15,401 bases of DNA from JANQRA01 sp035550735 (GTDB lineage Bacteria; Actinomycetota; Acidimicrobiia; Spongiisociales; ZC4RG35). Each line of letters opens with the position of its first letter. Position 1 is the first letter of the stretch. The stretch covers positions 1-15,401 of the forward strand of contig DASZOM010000012.1 in assembly GCA_035550735.1 (NCBI GenBank), given 5' to 3'. Below are positions 1 through 6,248 of this stretch, piece by piece. A program made the translations under genes and the position numbers. Below the pieces are notes generated by a model. It saw only the letters and a program-made list of their open reading frames with translations, was not told the DNA's origin and searched no databases.

Positions 1-1037
1 AGGTAGGGGTTGCAGGCGGAGTCGAGAGACCGCACCTCGACCCGGGCGGAGTTGGGCTTGCCGTAGGCCGGGACCCGGACGAGAGCCGACCGGTTGAGGT
101 GGCCCCAGCAGACGTAGGCCGGCGCCTCGGTGATCCGGTCGGGCAGGGCCTGCGGGAAGAGGCGCTTGTACGAGTTGACCCACTGGTTGGTGACGGCGGT
201 CATCTCGGCGGCGTGGCGGAGAAGCCCCGCGATGAAGGCCTTGCCCACCTTGGACAGCTCGCCCTGGGTCCCCGGCTCGTGGAACGCGTTGGTGTCACCC
301 TCGAAGAGGGAGAGGTGGAGGTGCATGCCGGAGCCGTCGTGGCCCTCCAGCGGCTTGGGCATGAAGGTGGCATAGATGCCGGACTGGAGGGCGACTTCCT
401 TGACGGTCAGACGTGAGGTCATGATGTTGTCCGCCATGGTGAGGGCGTCGGTGTAACGGGCGATGATCTCGTGCTGGCTGGGCGCCACCTCGTGGTGGGA
501 GTGCTCGATTGGGATGCCCAGCTGCTCGAGGGCGTTGATCGTCTTCCTCCGGTACTCCTGCGCCCCGTCGAGAGGGGTGAGGTCGAAGTAGCCGCCACGA
601 TCGAGGACCTTGGGCTCGGGCCCGGCGTCCTCGAAGTAGAAGAACTCGAGCTCGGGTGCGGCGTAGAAGGTGTAGCCCATCTCCGAGGCCCGCTCCAGGT
701 TCCGCTTCAAGACGATGCGCGGATCGCCCTCGAACGGCTCGCTGTCCGGTGTGTATATGTCGCAGAACATCCGGGCGACCTGCTGCTCGGTGCGCCAGGG
801 GATGACGGCGAACGTCGAGGGGTCGGGCTTGGCCAGCATGTCGGCTTCCTGGATGCGGGCGTAGCCGTCGATCGACGAGCCGTCGAAGGTCATCCCCTCT
901 TCGAAGGCGACCTCCAGCTCGGCGGGGCTGATCGCCACCGACTTGAGCAGACCGAGCACGTCGGTGAACCACAGCCGGATGAAGCGGATGCCCCGCTCCT
1001 CGACCGTTCGCATCACGTAGTCGGCCTGTTTGCTCAT
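1..1037 (-). CDS. glnA: Glutamine synthetase, GlnA2-like (3' end cut by window edge)
   Basis: Glutamine synthetase condenses glutamate, ammonia and ATP to glutamine in the cytoplasm. Reading the minus strand from the ATG at 1037 gives 345 codons without a stop, and the C-terminus lies outside the window. Visible family signatures are FDGSSIDGYARI (residues 51-62), the metal-binding glutamates in APELEFF (127-133), HHEVAPSQHE (181-190), GSGMHLHLSLF (235-245), NQWVNSYKRL (284-293) and the substrate-binding ARVEVRSLDSACNPY (331-345). The N-terminus (EERGIRFIRLWFTDVLG, 13-29) matches, from memory, mycobacterial GlnA2 rather than the main adenylylated GlnA1. The adenylylation-tyrosine region is beyond the edge, so that control cannot be judged. 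The start fits the family N-terminus, but only a weak Shine-Dalgarno (GACGGGG) precedes it. The gene lies 65 bases downstream of the WhiB gene on the same strand and could share its transcript. Family assignment is near certain; the GlnA2 subtype is inference. Confidence 0.95.
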   Translation of the reverse strand, partial: MSKQADYVMRTVEERGIRFIRLWFTDVLGLLKSVAISPAELEVAFEEGMTFDGSSIDGYARIQEADMLAKPDPSTFAVIPWRTEQQVARMFCDIYTPDSEPFEGDPRIVLKRNLERASEMGYTFYAAPELEFFYFEDAGPEPKVLDRGGYFDLTPLDGAQEYRRKTINALEQLGIPIEHSHHEVAPSQHEIIARYTDALTMADNIMTSRLTVKEVALQSGIYATFMPKPLEGHDGSGMHLHLSLFEGDTNAFHEPGTQGELSKVGKAFIAGLLRHAAEMTAVTNQWVNSYKRLFPQALPDRITEAPAYVCWGHLNRSALVRVPAYGKPNSARVEVRSLDSACNPY

Positions 1038-1060
1038 AGCCCCGTCATTCTGTTCCCGTC

Positions 1061-1081
1061 CGGGCTCGTATACGAGGCCCG
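1061..1081. repeat. Near-perfect palindrome between whiB and glnA
   Basis: The core CTCGTATACGAG (1065-1076) is a perfect 12-base palindrome. It is extended by CGGG on the left and CCCG on the right with one unpaired G. It sits in the 65-base gap between the whiB stop and the glnA start. No T-run follows it on the minus strand, so it does not look like an intrinsic terminator. An operator or an mRNA hairpin ahead of glnA is possible; its role is unknown. Confidence 0.45.
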
Positions 1082-1102
1082 AACATTAGGTTCGCAGGCC
1101 GG

Positions 1103-1390
1103 TCAGGCGGTGCGGCGTCGCTCCGCCAGCCACTTGCGGCGCAGCGACTTTCGCTCCTTCTCCGACGTGCCGCCCCAGATACCGGCCCTCTGATTGGTCT
1201 CCAGGGCGTATTCGAGGCAGTCCTCCATGACCGGGCAGACGGCGCAGATTGCCTTGGCCTTGTTGAGCGTGGCTTCGTCCGGGCTGTCGATCGACGGGAA
1301 GAAGAGCGTGTTGGGATAGCCGGAGCAGGCAGCTCGGGCCCTCCAGTCCGCAGCCAGGTCGGCCGCGAGTTGCGTTGGCCCGTAGGTCAC
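1103..1390 (-). CDS. WhiB-family iron-sulfur transcriptional regulator
   Basis: The 95-residue protein has the four WhiB cysteines at positions 22, 49, 52 and 58 (C-X26-C-X2-C-X5-C), which ligate a [4Fe-4S] cluster. The conserved turn GIWGG follows at 70-74, then a basic tail (SEKERKSLRRKW, 76-87) that contacts DNA in this family. WhiB proteins are confined to Actinomycetota and their phages. They usually act with the housekeeping sigma factor to tune development, redox response or metabolism. The start is GTG; a GGAGGT lies directly against it with no spacer, too close to act as a ribosome site, and a -10 box six bases upstream suggests a leaderless transcript. It lies between an unknown membrane gene and glnA on the same strand. 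Length is in the WhiB1/WhiB2 range, but I cannot assign a subclass. Confidence 0.96.
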   Translation of the reverse strand: MTYGPTQLAADLAADWRARAACSGYPNTLFFPSIDSPDEATLNKAKAICAVCPVMEDCLEYALETNQRAGIWGGTSEKERKSLRRKWLAERRRTA

Positions 1391-1396
1391 ACCTCC

Positions 1397-1425
1397 ATAA
1401 TGGCGGTGGTGGCTACGGTCGGCAA
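1397..1425 (-). promoter_or_regulatory. Candidate leaderless promoter of the WhiB gene
   Basis: On the minus strand TTGCCG (1425-1420, four of six to TTGACA) is followed after 17 bases by CATTAT (1402-1397). Exactly six bases then precede the GTG start at 1390. A transcript starting the usual 6-7 bases after the -10 box would begin at the start codon. This is a sequence-pattern inference. Confidence 0.5.
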
Positions 1426-1431
1426 AACGGG

Positions 1432-2211
1432 CTAGACGTCGTCTTCGGGCGGGCGATCGACCACGTACTCGCGACTTCCGACATCCACAGCCGGCGTCGC
1501 GCGCCCGGTGAAAGTCAGGGCGATTAGGGCGATGAGCAGGACGAGCCCGACACCGAGCGCGATCAGAGCCACGGTGTCGAACCCGTCCGCGACGAGTTTG
1601 ACGAAGCCGAAACCGTCACAGCTGGAGGCGAACCCGCCCACCTCATAGACACCGGTGAGGAGGTCGACGGCGAGCCCGCGCTCCTCGGCATAGACGCCGA
1701 TGGCGGGGATCTCGGCGCCGTTGATCAGGCTGCCGGCGTCGTTGGGCTCGGTGCCCGAGTCCAGGGGCACCGGGATCCCGCCGAGCACGACATGGATCTC
1801 CCACTCGTAGTCGACGAAGGGCGTCGGAGAAGTTGCCGCCCAGTCGAGGCCGCCTTCGGGATCGATCTCGAAGGGATCCCGTCTTGAGGTGTCGGTCACC
1901 GTGGTCTGGTCGATATCTGAGGCAGCCACCACCTCGCATCCACCGTTGAGCTGTCCGTGCTCGTTCAGCTCACCGAGCCCCAGCGCACCCCACACCGCCA
2001 TCGGGAGGAGGACGACCAGCGAGACGACGAGAGCCGCGGTCCCACCTTCCCGACCCAGGCTGAGCAGGGTCATGCCGGCGAGCCCGGTGACCGCGGGCAC
2101 CAGGAAGAGGGTGAGCTGGTCCATCGGCCAGATCCCCTGCCTGGCGAGGATCACCGAGATCGCAACACCGATGAATATGCCGAGGAGCGTCCCTGTGAAT
2201 GGCCTTCGCAT
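1432..2211 (-). CDS. Four-helix membrane protein of unknown function with an external domain
   Basis: I do not recognise this 259-residue protein. Three hydrophobic segments sit near the N-terminus (about residues 6-24, 33-52, 57-78), followed by a polar, acidic domain of about 130 residues (80-210) and a fourth helix (212-235). A short charged tail ends the protein. With an even number of helices both termini probably lie on the same side, putting the central domain outside if the termini are cytoplasmic. That domain has only two cysteines (92 and 198), one near each end, which could form a disulfide. I chose the ATG at 2211 because AGGGAGA (2223-2217) lies five bases upstream; an in-frame GTG at 2229 would add six residues but overlaps that ribosome site. 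The gene is divergent from a TetR regulator, which suggests it is that regulator's target. There is no similarity to transporters or enzymes that I can see. Confidence 0.8.
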   Translation of the reverse strand: MRRPFTGTLLGIFIGVAISVILARQGIWPMDQLTLFLVPAVTGLAGMTLLSLGREGGTAALVVSLVVLLPMAVWGALGLGELNEHGQLNGGCEVVAASDIDQTTVTDTSRRDPFEIDPEGGLDWAATSPTPFVDYEWEIHVVLGGIPVPLDSGTEPNDAGSLINGAEIPAIGVYAEERGLAVDLLTGVYEVGGFASSCDGFGFVKLVADGFDTVALIALGVGLVLLIALIALTFTGRATPAVDVGSREYVVDRPPEDDV

Positions 2212-2216
2212 ACGTG

Positions 2217-2238
2217 TCTCCCTGTACACGGGAAGCTA
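2217..2238 (-). promoter_or_regulatory. -10 box and ribosome binding site of the membrane-protein gene
   Basis: On the minus strand TAGCTT (2238-2233) fits the actinobacterial TANNNT -10 pattern. The Shine-Dalgarno AGGGAGA (2223-2217) ends five bases before the ATG at 2211 and decides that start over the upstream GTG. A weak -35 (CCGACA, 2263-2258) lies 19 bases upstream of the -10. Confidence 0.45.
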
Positions 2239-2250
2239 CGCCATCGGCGG

Positions 2251-2284
2251 CGGGTCATGTCGGCTGTCTTGGCCATGTGACCCG
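2251..2284. promoter_or_regulatory. Inverted repeat, candidate TetR operator
   Basis: CGGGTCA (2251-2257) and TGACCCG (2278-2284) form perfect 7-base arms separated by 20 bases. They lie in the 86-base gap between the divergent membrane gene and the TetR gene. The right arm ends two bases before the TetR -10 box; the left arm lies in the spacer of the membrane gene's candidate promoter. This is the usual layout of a TetR autoregulatory operator. Binding is inferred. Confidence 0.5.
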
Positions 2285-2285
2285 A

Positions 2286-2291
2286 TAGCCT
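2286..2291 (+). promoter_or_regulatory. Candidate -10 box of the TetR gene (leaderless)
   Basis: TAGCCT matches TANNNT and is followed by exactly six bases before the ATG at 2298. No Shine-Dalgarno is present, so a leaderless transcript is likely. No convincing -35 box is visible. Confidence 0.42.
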
Positions 2292-2297
2292 TCGCCC

Positions 2298-2915
2298 ATG
2301 CCCCGCATCCGTGCCGCCTCCATCGACGAGCACAAGGAGCTGACGAGACGCGCTCTGCTCGATGCGGCATGGCGGCTGATCGCGGATGCCGGGACCGCCG
2401 AGGTGCCGCTCGGGGAGGTGGCCATGGTCGCCGGGGTGGGCCGGACCACGTTCTACGACTACTTCGTGGATCGTGACGACGTCATAGCCTCACTGGTCGA
2501 GGAGAAGCTCCCCGACGTGATCGCCGAGATGATCGGGGACATTCCCTCCGGGCTCGCACCGGTGGAGCGTCTCGAGAGGCTCATCGTCGCCACGGTCGAG
2601 TTCGTCGCCACCGACCGGGTCTTCGGTGTGATCCTCCATCGTGAGGTGGGGCGGATGGGGCCGGAGGCGCAGCGGCGGATCCGGGCGTCGCATGCCCAAT
2701 TGGCGACCGAGCTCACCTCCATCCACTCACAAGGGGTGGAAGACGGAGTGTTTCGCCCGATCCCCGGGTACCTGGCCGGGAGGCTGATCCAGGACTCGAT
2801 CATGTCGGCGGCGAGGGCCCTCATCGAGGACGAGACCCGGTGCGACGTGGTGACCAGCGAGATCGTCGATTTCCTCCTCGGAGGCTTGCGAAAGTCACCA
2901 TCAACCGAAGACTGA
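2298..2915 (+). CDS. TetR/AcrR-family transcriptional regulator
   Basis: This 205-residue protein has the typical TetR size. The N-terminal DNA-binding domain covers about residues 14-62: a first helix (ELTRRALLDAAWRLIADAG), then the helix-turn-helix (VPLGEVAMVAGVGRTTFYDYF, about 36-56) with the hallmark TFYDYF. The remaining helical domain (about 70-200) should bind an effector and dimerise; its ligand cannot be predicted. TetR proteins normally repress their own promoter and a neighbouring gene until a small molecule binds. The divergent membrane protein is the nearest candidate target, supported by the inverted repeat between the two genes. ppk starts 26 bases downstream but has its own candidate -10 box, so co-transcription is possible but unproven. 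Confidence 0.93.
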   Translation: MPRIRAASIDEHKELTRRALLDAAWRLIADAGTAEVPLGEVAMVAGVGRTTFYDYFVDRDDVIASLVEEKLPDVIAEMIGDIPSGLAPVERLERLIVATVEFVATDRVFGVILHREVGRMGPEAQRRIRASHAQLATELTSIHSQGVEDGVFRPIPGYLAGRLIQDSIMSAARALIEDETRCDVVTSEIVDFLLGGLRKSPSTED

Positions 2916-2929
2916 CGGAAGTCGACAAT

Positions 2930-2935
2930 CATTAT
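2930..2935 (+). promoter_or_regulatory. Candidate -10 box of ppk (leaderless)
   Basis: CATTAT is the same hexamer as at the WhiB gene and is likewise followed by exactly six bases before the start codon (2942). No Shine-Dalgarno lies close to that ATG. The -35 region is poor, so an activator or read-through from the TetR gene may matter. Confidence 0.4.
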
Positions 2936-2941
2936 CTAGCG

Positions 2942-4996
2942 ATGGACGACCCGATCTCCCCAGACACGTATGTGAATCGCGAGCTTTCGTGGCTCGATTT
3001 CAACAAGCGCGTCTTCTCCCTGACGGGACGGGAGGACTTCCCCCTGCTGGAGAAGGCGAAGTTCCTGGCGATCTGGTCGTCGAACCTCGACGAGTTCTTC
3101 CAGGTGCGGGTCGCCGGTCTCAAGGAGCAGGTCGCCCATGGGATCCGATCCGTGACCCCGGACGGGCTGACCCCGGGCCAGGCCCTCTCCGAGATCAGGG
3201 CCGATGTCGACGCCCAGTACCAGGAGGTGTCGAAGCGGTTCCTCTCCGAGGTGGCACCGGCTCTGGCCAAGGAGGGGATCGTCTTCAGCGACTACTCCAC
3301 GATCGACGACGACGACCGCGAGTTCCTCGACCGCCAATTCGCGGAGTTGGTCTTCCCGGTGGTCACCCCGCTGGCCGTCGACCCGGCGCACCCCTTCCCC
3401 TACATCTCCAACCTTTCCCTCAACCTCGCCATCTTCGTCCGCAACCCGGAGACCACTCTGACCCGCTTCGCCCGGGTCAAGATCCCACCGATCCTGCCCC
3501 GCTTCGTGGTGCTCCCTGACGGGGAGCGGTTCATCCCGCTGGAGCAGGTGATCGCCGCCCACCTCGACGCGCTGTTCCCGGGGATGGAGGTGCTCGGCCA
3601 CCATGTGTTCCGGGTCACCCGAAACGCCGACTTCGAGGTCGAGGAGGACGAGGGCGGCGACCTCCTCATGACCATCGAATCCGAGCTGACCCAGCGGCGC
3701 TTCGGTCGGGTGGTCCGTCTCGAAGTGCACCCCGACATGCCCGACGACGTCCTCGACCTGCTGATGCGGGAGATGGGCGCCACTGAGGACGATGTGTACC
3801 GGGTCGACGGGCCACTCGACCTCTCCGGTCTCTGGAGTCTCTACGACCTGGATCGCCCCGAGCTCAAGTTCCCCGTCTTCACCGGTGTGACACCAAATCG
3901 GCTCGCCGCCATCCCCCCCGAGACGCTCGACTTCTTCGAAGTGATCCGTCAGGGCGACCTGCTCGCCCATCATCCCTACGACTCCTTCGCCTCGACCGTC
4001 GAGGCTTTCATCACCCGGGCCACCCGTGACGCCGATGTGCTGGCGATCAAGATCACCTTGTACCGGACCGACAGCGACAGCCAGATCATGCAGTCGCTGA
4101 TCGACGCCGCCGAGCAGGGAAAACAGGTCGTGGCCCTGGTCGAGCTGAAGGCCCGGTTCGACGAGGAGCGGAACATCGAATGGGCACAGCGCCTCGAGGA
4201 CGTGGGCGTGCACGTCATGTACGGGGTGGTCGGCCTGAAGACACACACCAAGGTCGCCCTCGTGATGCGTCGTGAGGGCGATCGGGTGGTGCGCTACGCC
4301 CACATCGGCACCGGCAACTACAACGAGAGCACGGCGCGAATCTATGAGGACGTCGGTGTCTTCACCTGCGACGAGGATCTCGGATCCGATCTCTCCGACC
4401 TATTCAACTACCTGACCGGGTACAGCCGGCAGACCCGTTACCGGTCGCTGGCGGTGTCGCCCGGGGGCATCCGCAGCGAGATAATGAGACTCATCGAGGA
4501 CGAGGCCGCTCGTCCCGACGGCCAGATCACCATGAAGATGAACTCGCTGGTGGACGCGGGCGTGGTCGAGGCGCTCTACCGGGCGTCACAGGCCGGGACA
4601 CGGATCGATCTCTGCGTGCGGGGAATCTGCTGTCTGGTCCCCGGGTTGAAGGGTGTTTCCGAGACCATCCGGGTCCGCTCCATCGTGGGCAGATACCTGG
4701 AGCACTCCAGGGTCTACCGCTTCGGGGCGCGTGGTCGGGAGCGCCGTTACCTGTACGGGTCGGCGGACATGATGCCGAGGAACCTCGACCGTCGTGTCGA
4801 GGCCCTGGCCCCGGTGACCGACCGCGATCTCCAGTTCCGGCTCGACGAGATACTCGACGTCGTCTTCGCCGACGACACGCTCGCCTGGGAGATGACACCG
4901 CATCGCACCTGGGAGCGTGTTCACGGGGACGCCGGCATCGACTCTCACGTGGCCCTCCAGGATCTGGCAATTGCGCGGAGCAACGCCCACCTCTGA
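2942..4996 (+). CDS. ppk1: Polyphosphate kinase 1
   Basis: Ppk1 reversibly transfers the terminal phosphate of ATP onto inorganic polyphosphate. From the ATG at 2942 the protein has 684 residues, normal for the family. The N-terminal domain opens with the diagnostic NRELSWLDFNKRV (12-24) and SSNLDEFFQVRVAG (46-59). The C-terminal phospholipase-D-like half has the Mg-ATP arginines R375 (ITLYR) and R405 (ARFDEE), the phospho-acceptor histidine H435 (GLKTHTK), YAHIGTGNYN (452-461) and the second histidine H588 (YLEHSRVY). These three key positions carry the same numbers as in E. coli PPK, as I recall. An in-frame start at 2840 would overlap the TetR gene by 76 bases and add a non-family leader, so I rejected it. 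The pst operon follows, which fits joint management of phosphate uptake and storage. Confidence 0.97.
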   Translation: MDDPISPDTYVNRELSWLDFNKRVFSLTGREDFPLLEKAKFLAIWSSNLDEFFQVRVAGLKEQVAHGIRSVTPDGLTPGQALSEIRADVDAQYQEVSKRFLSEVAPALAKEGIVFSDYSTIDDDDREFLDRQFAELVFPVVTPLAVDPAHPFPYISNLSLNLAIFVRNPETTLTRFARVKIPPILPRFVVLPDGERFIPLEQVIAAHLDALFPGMEVLGHHVFRVTRNADFEVEEDEGGDLLMTIESELTQRRFGRVVRLEVHPDMPDDVLDLLMREMGATEDDVYRVDGPLDLSGLWSLYDLDRPELKFPVFTGVTPNRLAAIPPETLDFFEVIRQGDLLAHHPYDSFASTVEAFITRATRDADVLAIKITLYRTDSDSQIMQSLIDAAEQGKQVVALVELKARFDEERNIEWAQRLEDVGVHVMYGVVGLKTHTKVALVMRREGDRVVRYAHIGTGNYNESTARIYEDVGVFTCDEDLGSDLSDLFNYLTGYSRQTRYRSLAVSPGGIRSEIMRLIEDEAARPDGQITMKMNSLVDAGVVEALYRASQAGTRIDLCVRGICCLVPGLKGVSETIRVRSIVGRYLEHSRVYRFGARGRERRYLYGSADMMPRNLDRRVEALAPVTDRDLQFRLDEILDVVFADDTLAWEMTPHRTWERVHGDAGIDSHVALQDLAIARSNAHL

Positions 4997-5025
4997 TCGC
5001 CGGGCCCTTCCGGTCTTCTTCGTAA

Positions 5026-5069
5026 GTTCATCTCCCGTTCATTACCGGCTCGCCCTCGGGTCAACTCGT
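5026..5069 (+). promoter_or_regulatory. Candidate PHO box upstream of pstS
   Basis: GTTCATCTCCC (5026-5036) is followed directly by GTTCATTACCG (5037-5047). These are head-to-tail repeats with an 11-base period, the architecture of PhoB/PhoP sites. In the same register, two periods after the second repeat, GGTCAACTCG (5059-5068) fits the actinobacterial G(G/T)TCA pattern, with a degenerate unit between them. A weaker CTTCTTC (5015-5021) stands one period upstream. The array ends just before a TACGTT -10 box. The response regulator encoded in this operon is the natural ligand. Confidence 0.65.
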
Positions 5070-5074
5070 CTCCT

Positions 5075-5117
5075 TACGTTCGTGTCGTGTGCTCTGAAGC
5101 TCCGATCCGACAAGGAG
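5075..5117 (+). promoter_or_regulatory. pstS -10 box and ribosome binding site
   Basis: TACGTT (5075-5080) fits TANNNT. There is no recognisable -35 box; the PHO-box repeats occupy that region, as in activator-dependent phosphate promoters. AAGGAG (5112-5117) is a strong Shine-Dalgarno with a rather long 10-base spacer to the ATG at 5128. Confidence 0.5.
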
Positions 5118-5127
5118 ATGAACGGAA

Positions 5128-6225
5128 ATGAGAATGCGCAGCCTGGTCGCCCTCCTCGCCCTGCTGGCGTTGGTCGCGGCCTGCGGGACGACCGAAGACG
5201 GGTCGACATCCACGTCCCCACCGACGACCGAAGACACGACCGACGGCACCGATAGCACTTCTGACGGCGGCGACGGCGGTGGGGACGTGGATCTCTCCCA
5301 GTGGGGGATCCCCGTCGTCGACCCCCTCGATGTCGACCCGGCAGTCGACGTCCTCATTGCCGGCTCCTCCACTGTGTTCCCGCTCTCGACGGCGGTCCTC
5401 TCGCAATGGATAGACGAGGGCGGCCCCGAGTACACCATCGACTCGATCGGGTCAGGTGGCGGGTTGGAGCGGTTCTGCGTCGAGGGGGCGTCGGACATCG
5501 CCAATGCCTCACGATCGATCGACGAAGAGGAAGTCGCCGCATGCACCGAGACCTGGGGTAGCGAGCCGATCGAGGTCAGGGTCGGAAGCGACGCCCTGTC
5601 GCTCGTGATCAGCCCGGGCAACTACTTCGCCCAGGAGCTCACCATCGAGGAGATCGCCACCGCCTTCTCCCTGACCGACGCCGGCGCCACCTGGGCGGAC
5701 GTCAACCCGGAGTTCCCCGCACACCCCATTCAGCTGTTCTCCCCCGGGGCAGACTCGGGCACCTTCGACTATTTCTTCGAGGTGGTCTGGCCCGACCTCT
5801 ACGAGGCTGACGAGGACCCCCCAATCCTGTCCTCAATCGCCGAGATCGTGGGTGAAGACGACAACCTGACGGTCCAGGGTGTCTCTGGTGACGGATGCAC
5901 CGAGGGCGACCTCACCACGACATGTGCCGTCGGGTACTTCGGCTACGCCTACTACCAGGAGAACGCCGACATCCTCGAGACCGTCGATGTCGACGGGGTC
6001 GAGCCGAGTGCGGAGAGCGTGGACGACGGGTCGTATCCCATCTCACGTCCTCTCTTCATGTACACCTCGGCTTCGGTCATCGAGGCCAAGCCACAGGTAG
6101 CCGAGTTCATGGCCTACTACCTCAACAACGTGAACGATCTGATCGGCGAGGTGGGCTACTTCCCGGCGCCGGACGAGTCCCTGCAAGAGGCGGCGGACAA
6201 CATCGCCGTCGCCGCAGGCTGGTAG
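5128..6225 (+). CDS. pstS: Phosphate ABC transporter substrate-binding lipoprotein PstS
   Basis: PstS captures inorganic phosphate outside the membrane and hands it to PstC/PstA. The 365-residue product begins with a lipoprotein signal: MRMR, a leucine/alanine core and the lipobox LVAAC with acylated Cys19. A Thr/Ser/Asp/Gly-rich linker (20-55) tethers the binding domain away from the membrane. Phosphate-loop motifs are AGSSTVFPLS (78-87), GSGGGLERF (108-116), IANASRSI (124-131) and SPGADSGTFDYF (205-216). Cys117/Cys139 and Cys257/Cys266 could form disulfides. It is the first gene of the phosphate operon, behind a candidate PHO box, so phosphate starvation should induce it. pstC starts 23 bases after its stop. 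Confidence 0.96.
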   Translation: MRMRSLVALLALLALVAACGTTEDGSTSTSPPTTEDTTDGTDSTSDGGDGGGDVDLSQWGIPVVDPLDVDPAVDVLIAGSSTVFPLSTAVLSQWIDEGGPEYTIDSIGSGGGLERFCVEGASDIANASRSIDEEEVAACTETWGSEPIEVRVGSDALSLVISPGNYFAQELTIEEIATAFSLTDAGATWADVNPEFPAHPIQLFSPGADSGTFDYFFEVVWPDLYEADEDPPILSSIAEIVGEDDNLTVQGVSGDGCTEGDLTTTCAVGYFGYAYYQENADILETVDVDGVEPSAESVDDGSYPISRPLFMYTSASVIEAKPQVAEFMAYYLNNVNDLIGEVGYFPAPDESLQEAADNIAVAAGW

Positions 6226-6248
6226 GCGGAATCAGTGGGTAACGGCCC

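Noticed and set aside
295..1193. Open frames at 295-972 (minus) and 471-1193 (plus) over the left end
   Set aside because: The glutamine synthetase frame covers the region with all its family motifs; these are shadows rich in Arg or Gly.
2893..2908. TCACC/TCAACC near-repeat upstream of ppk as a second PHO box
   Set aside because: The spacing is not 11 bases and the second unit is degenerate; unlike the pstS array it has no consistent register.
2936..4303. Minus-strand open frame of 455 codons opposite ppk
   Set aside because: It is antisense to a fully conserved ppk1, has a biased shadow composition (runs of Val, Gly, Glu, Asp, His) and no recognisable domain.
4998..5020. Possible terminator after ppk: CCGG-6-CCGG followed by a TC-rich stretch
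   Set aside because: The stem is only 4-5 base pairs and the tail is TCTTCTTC rather than a T-run, too weak to call.
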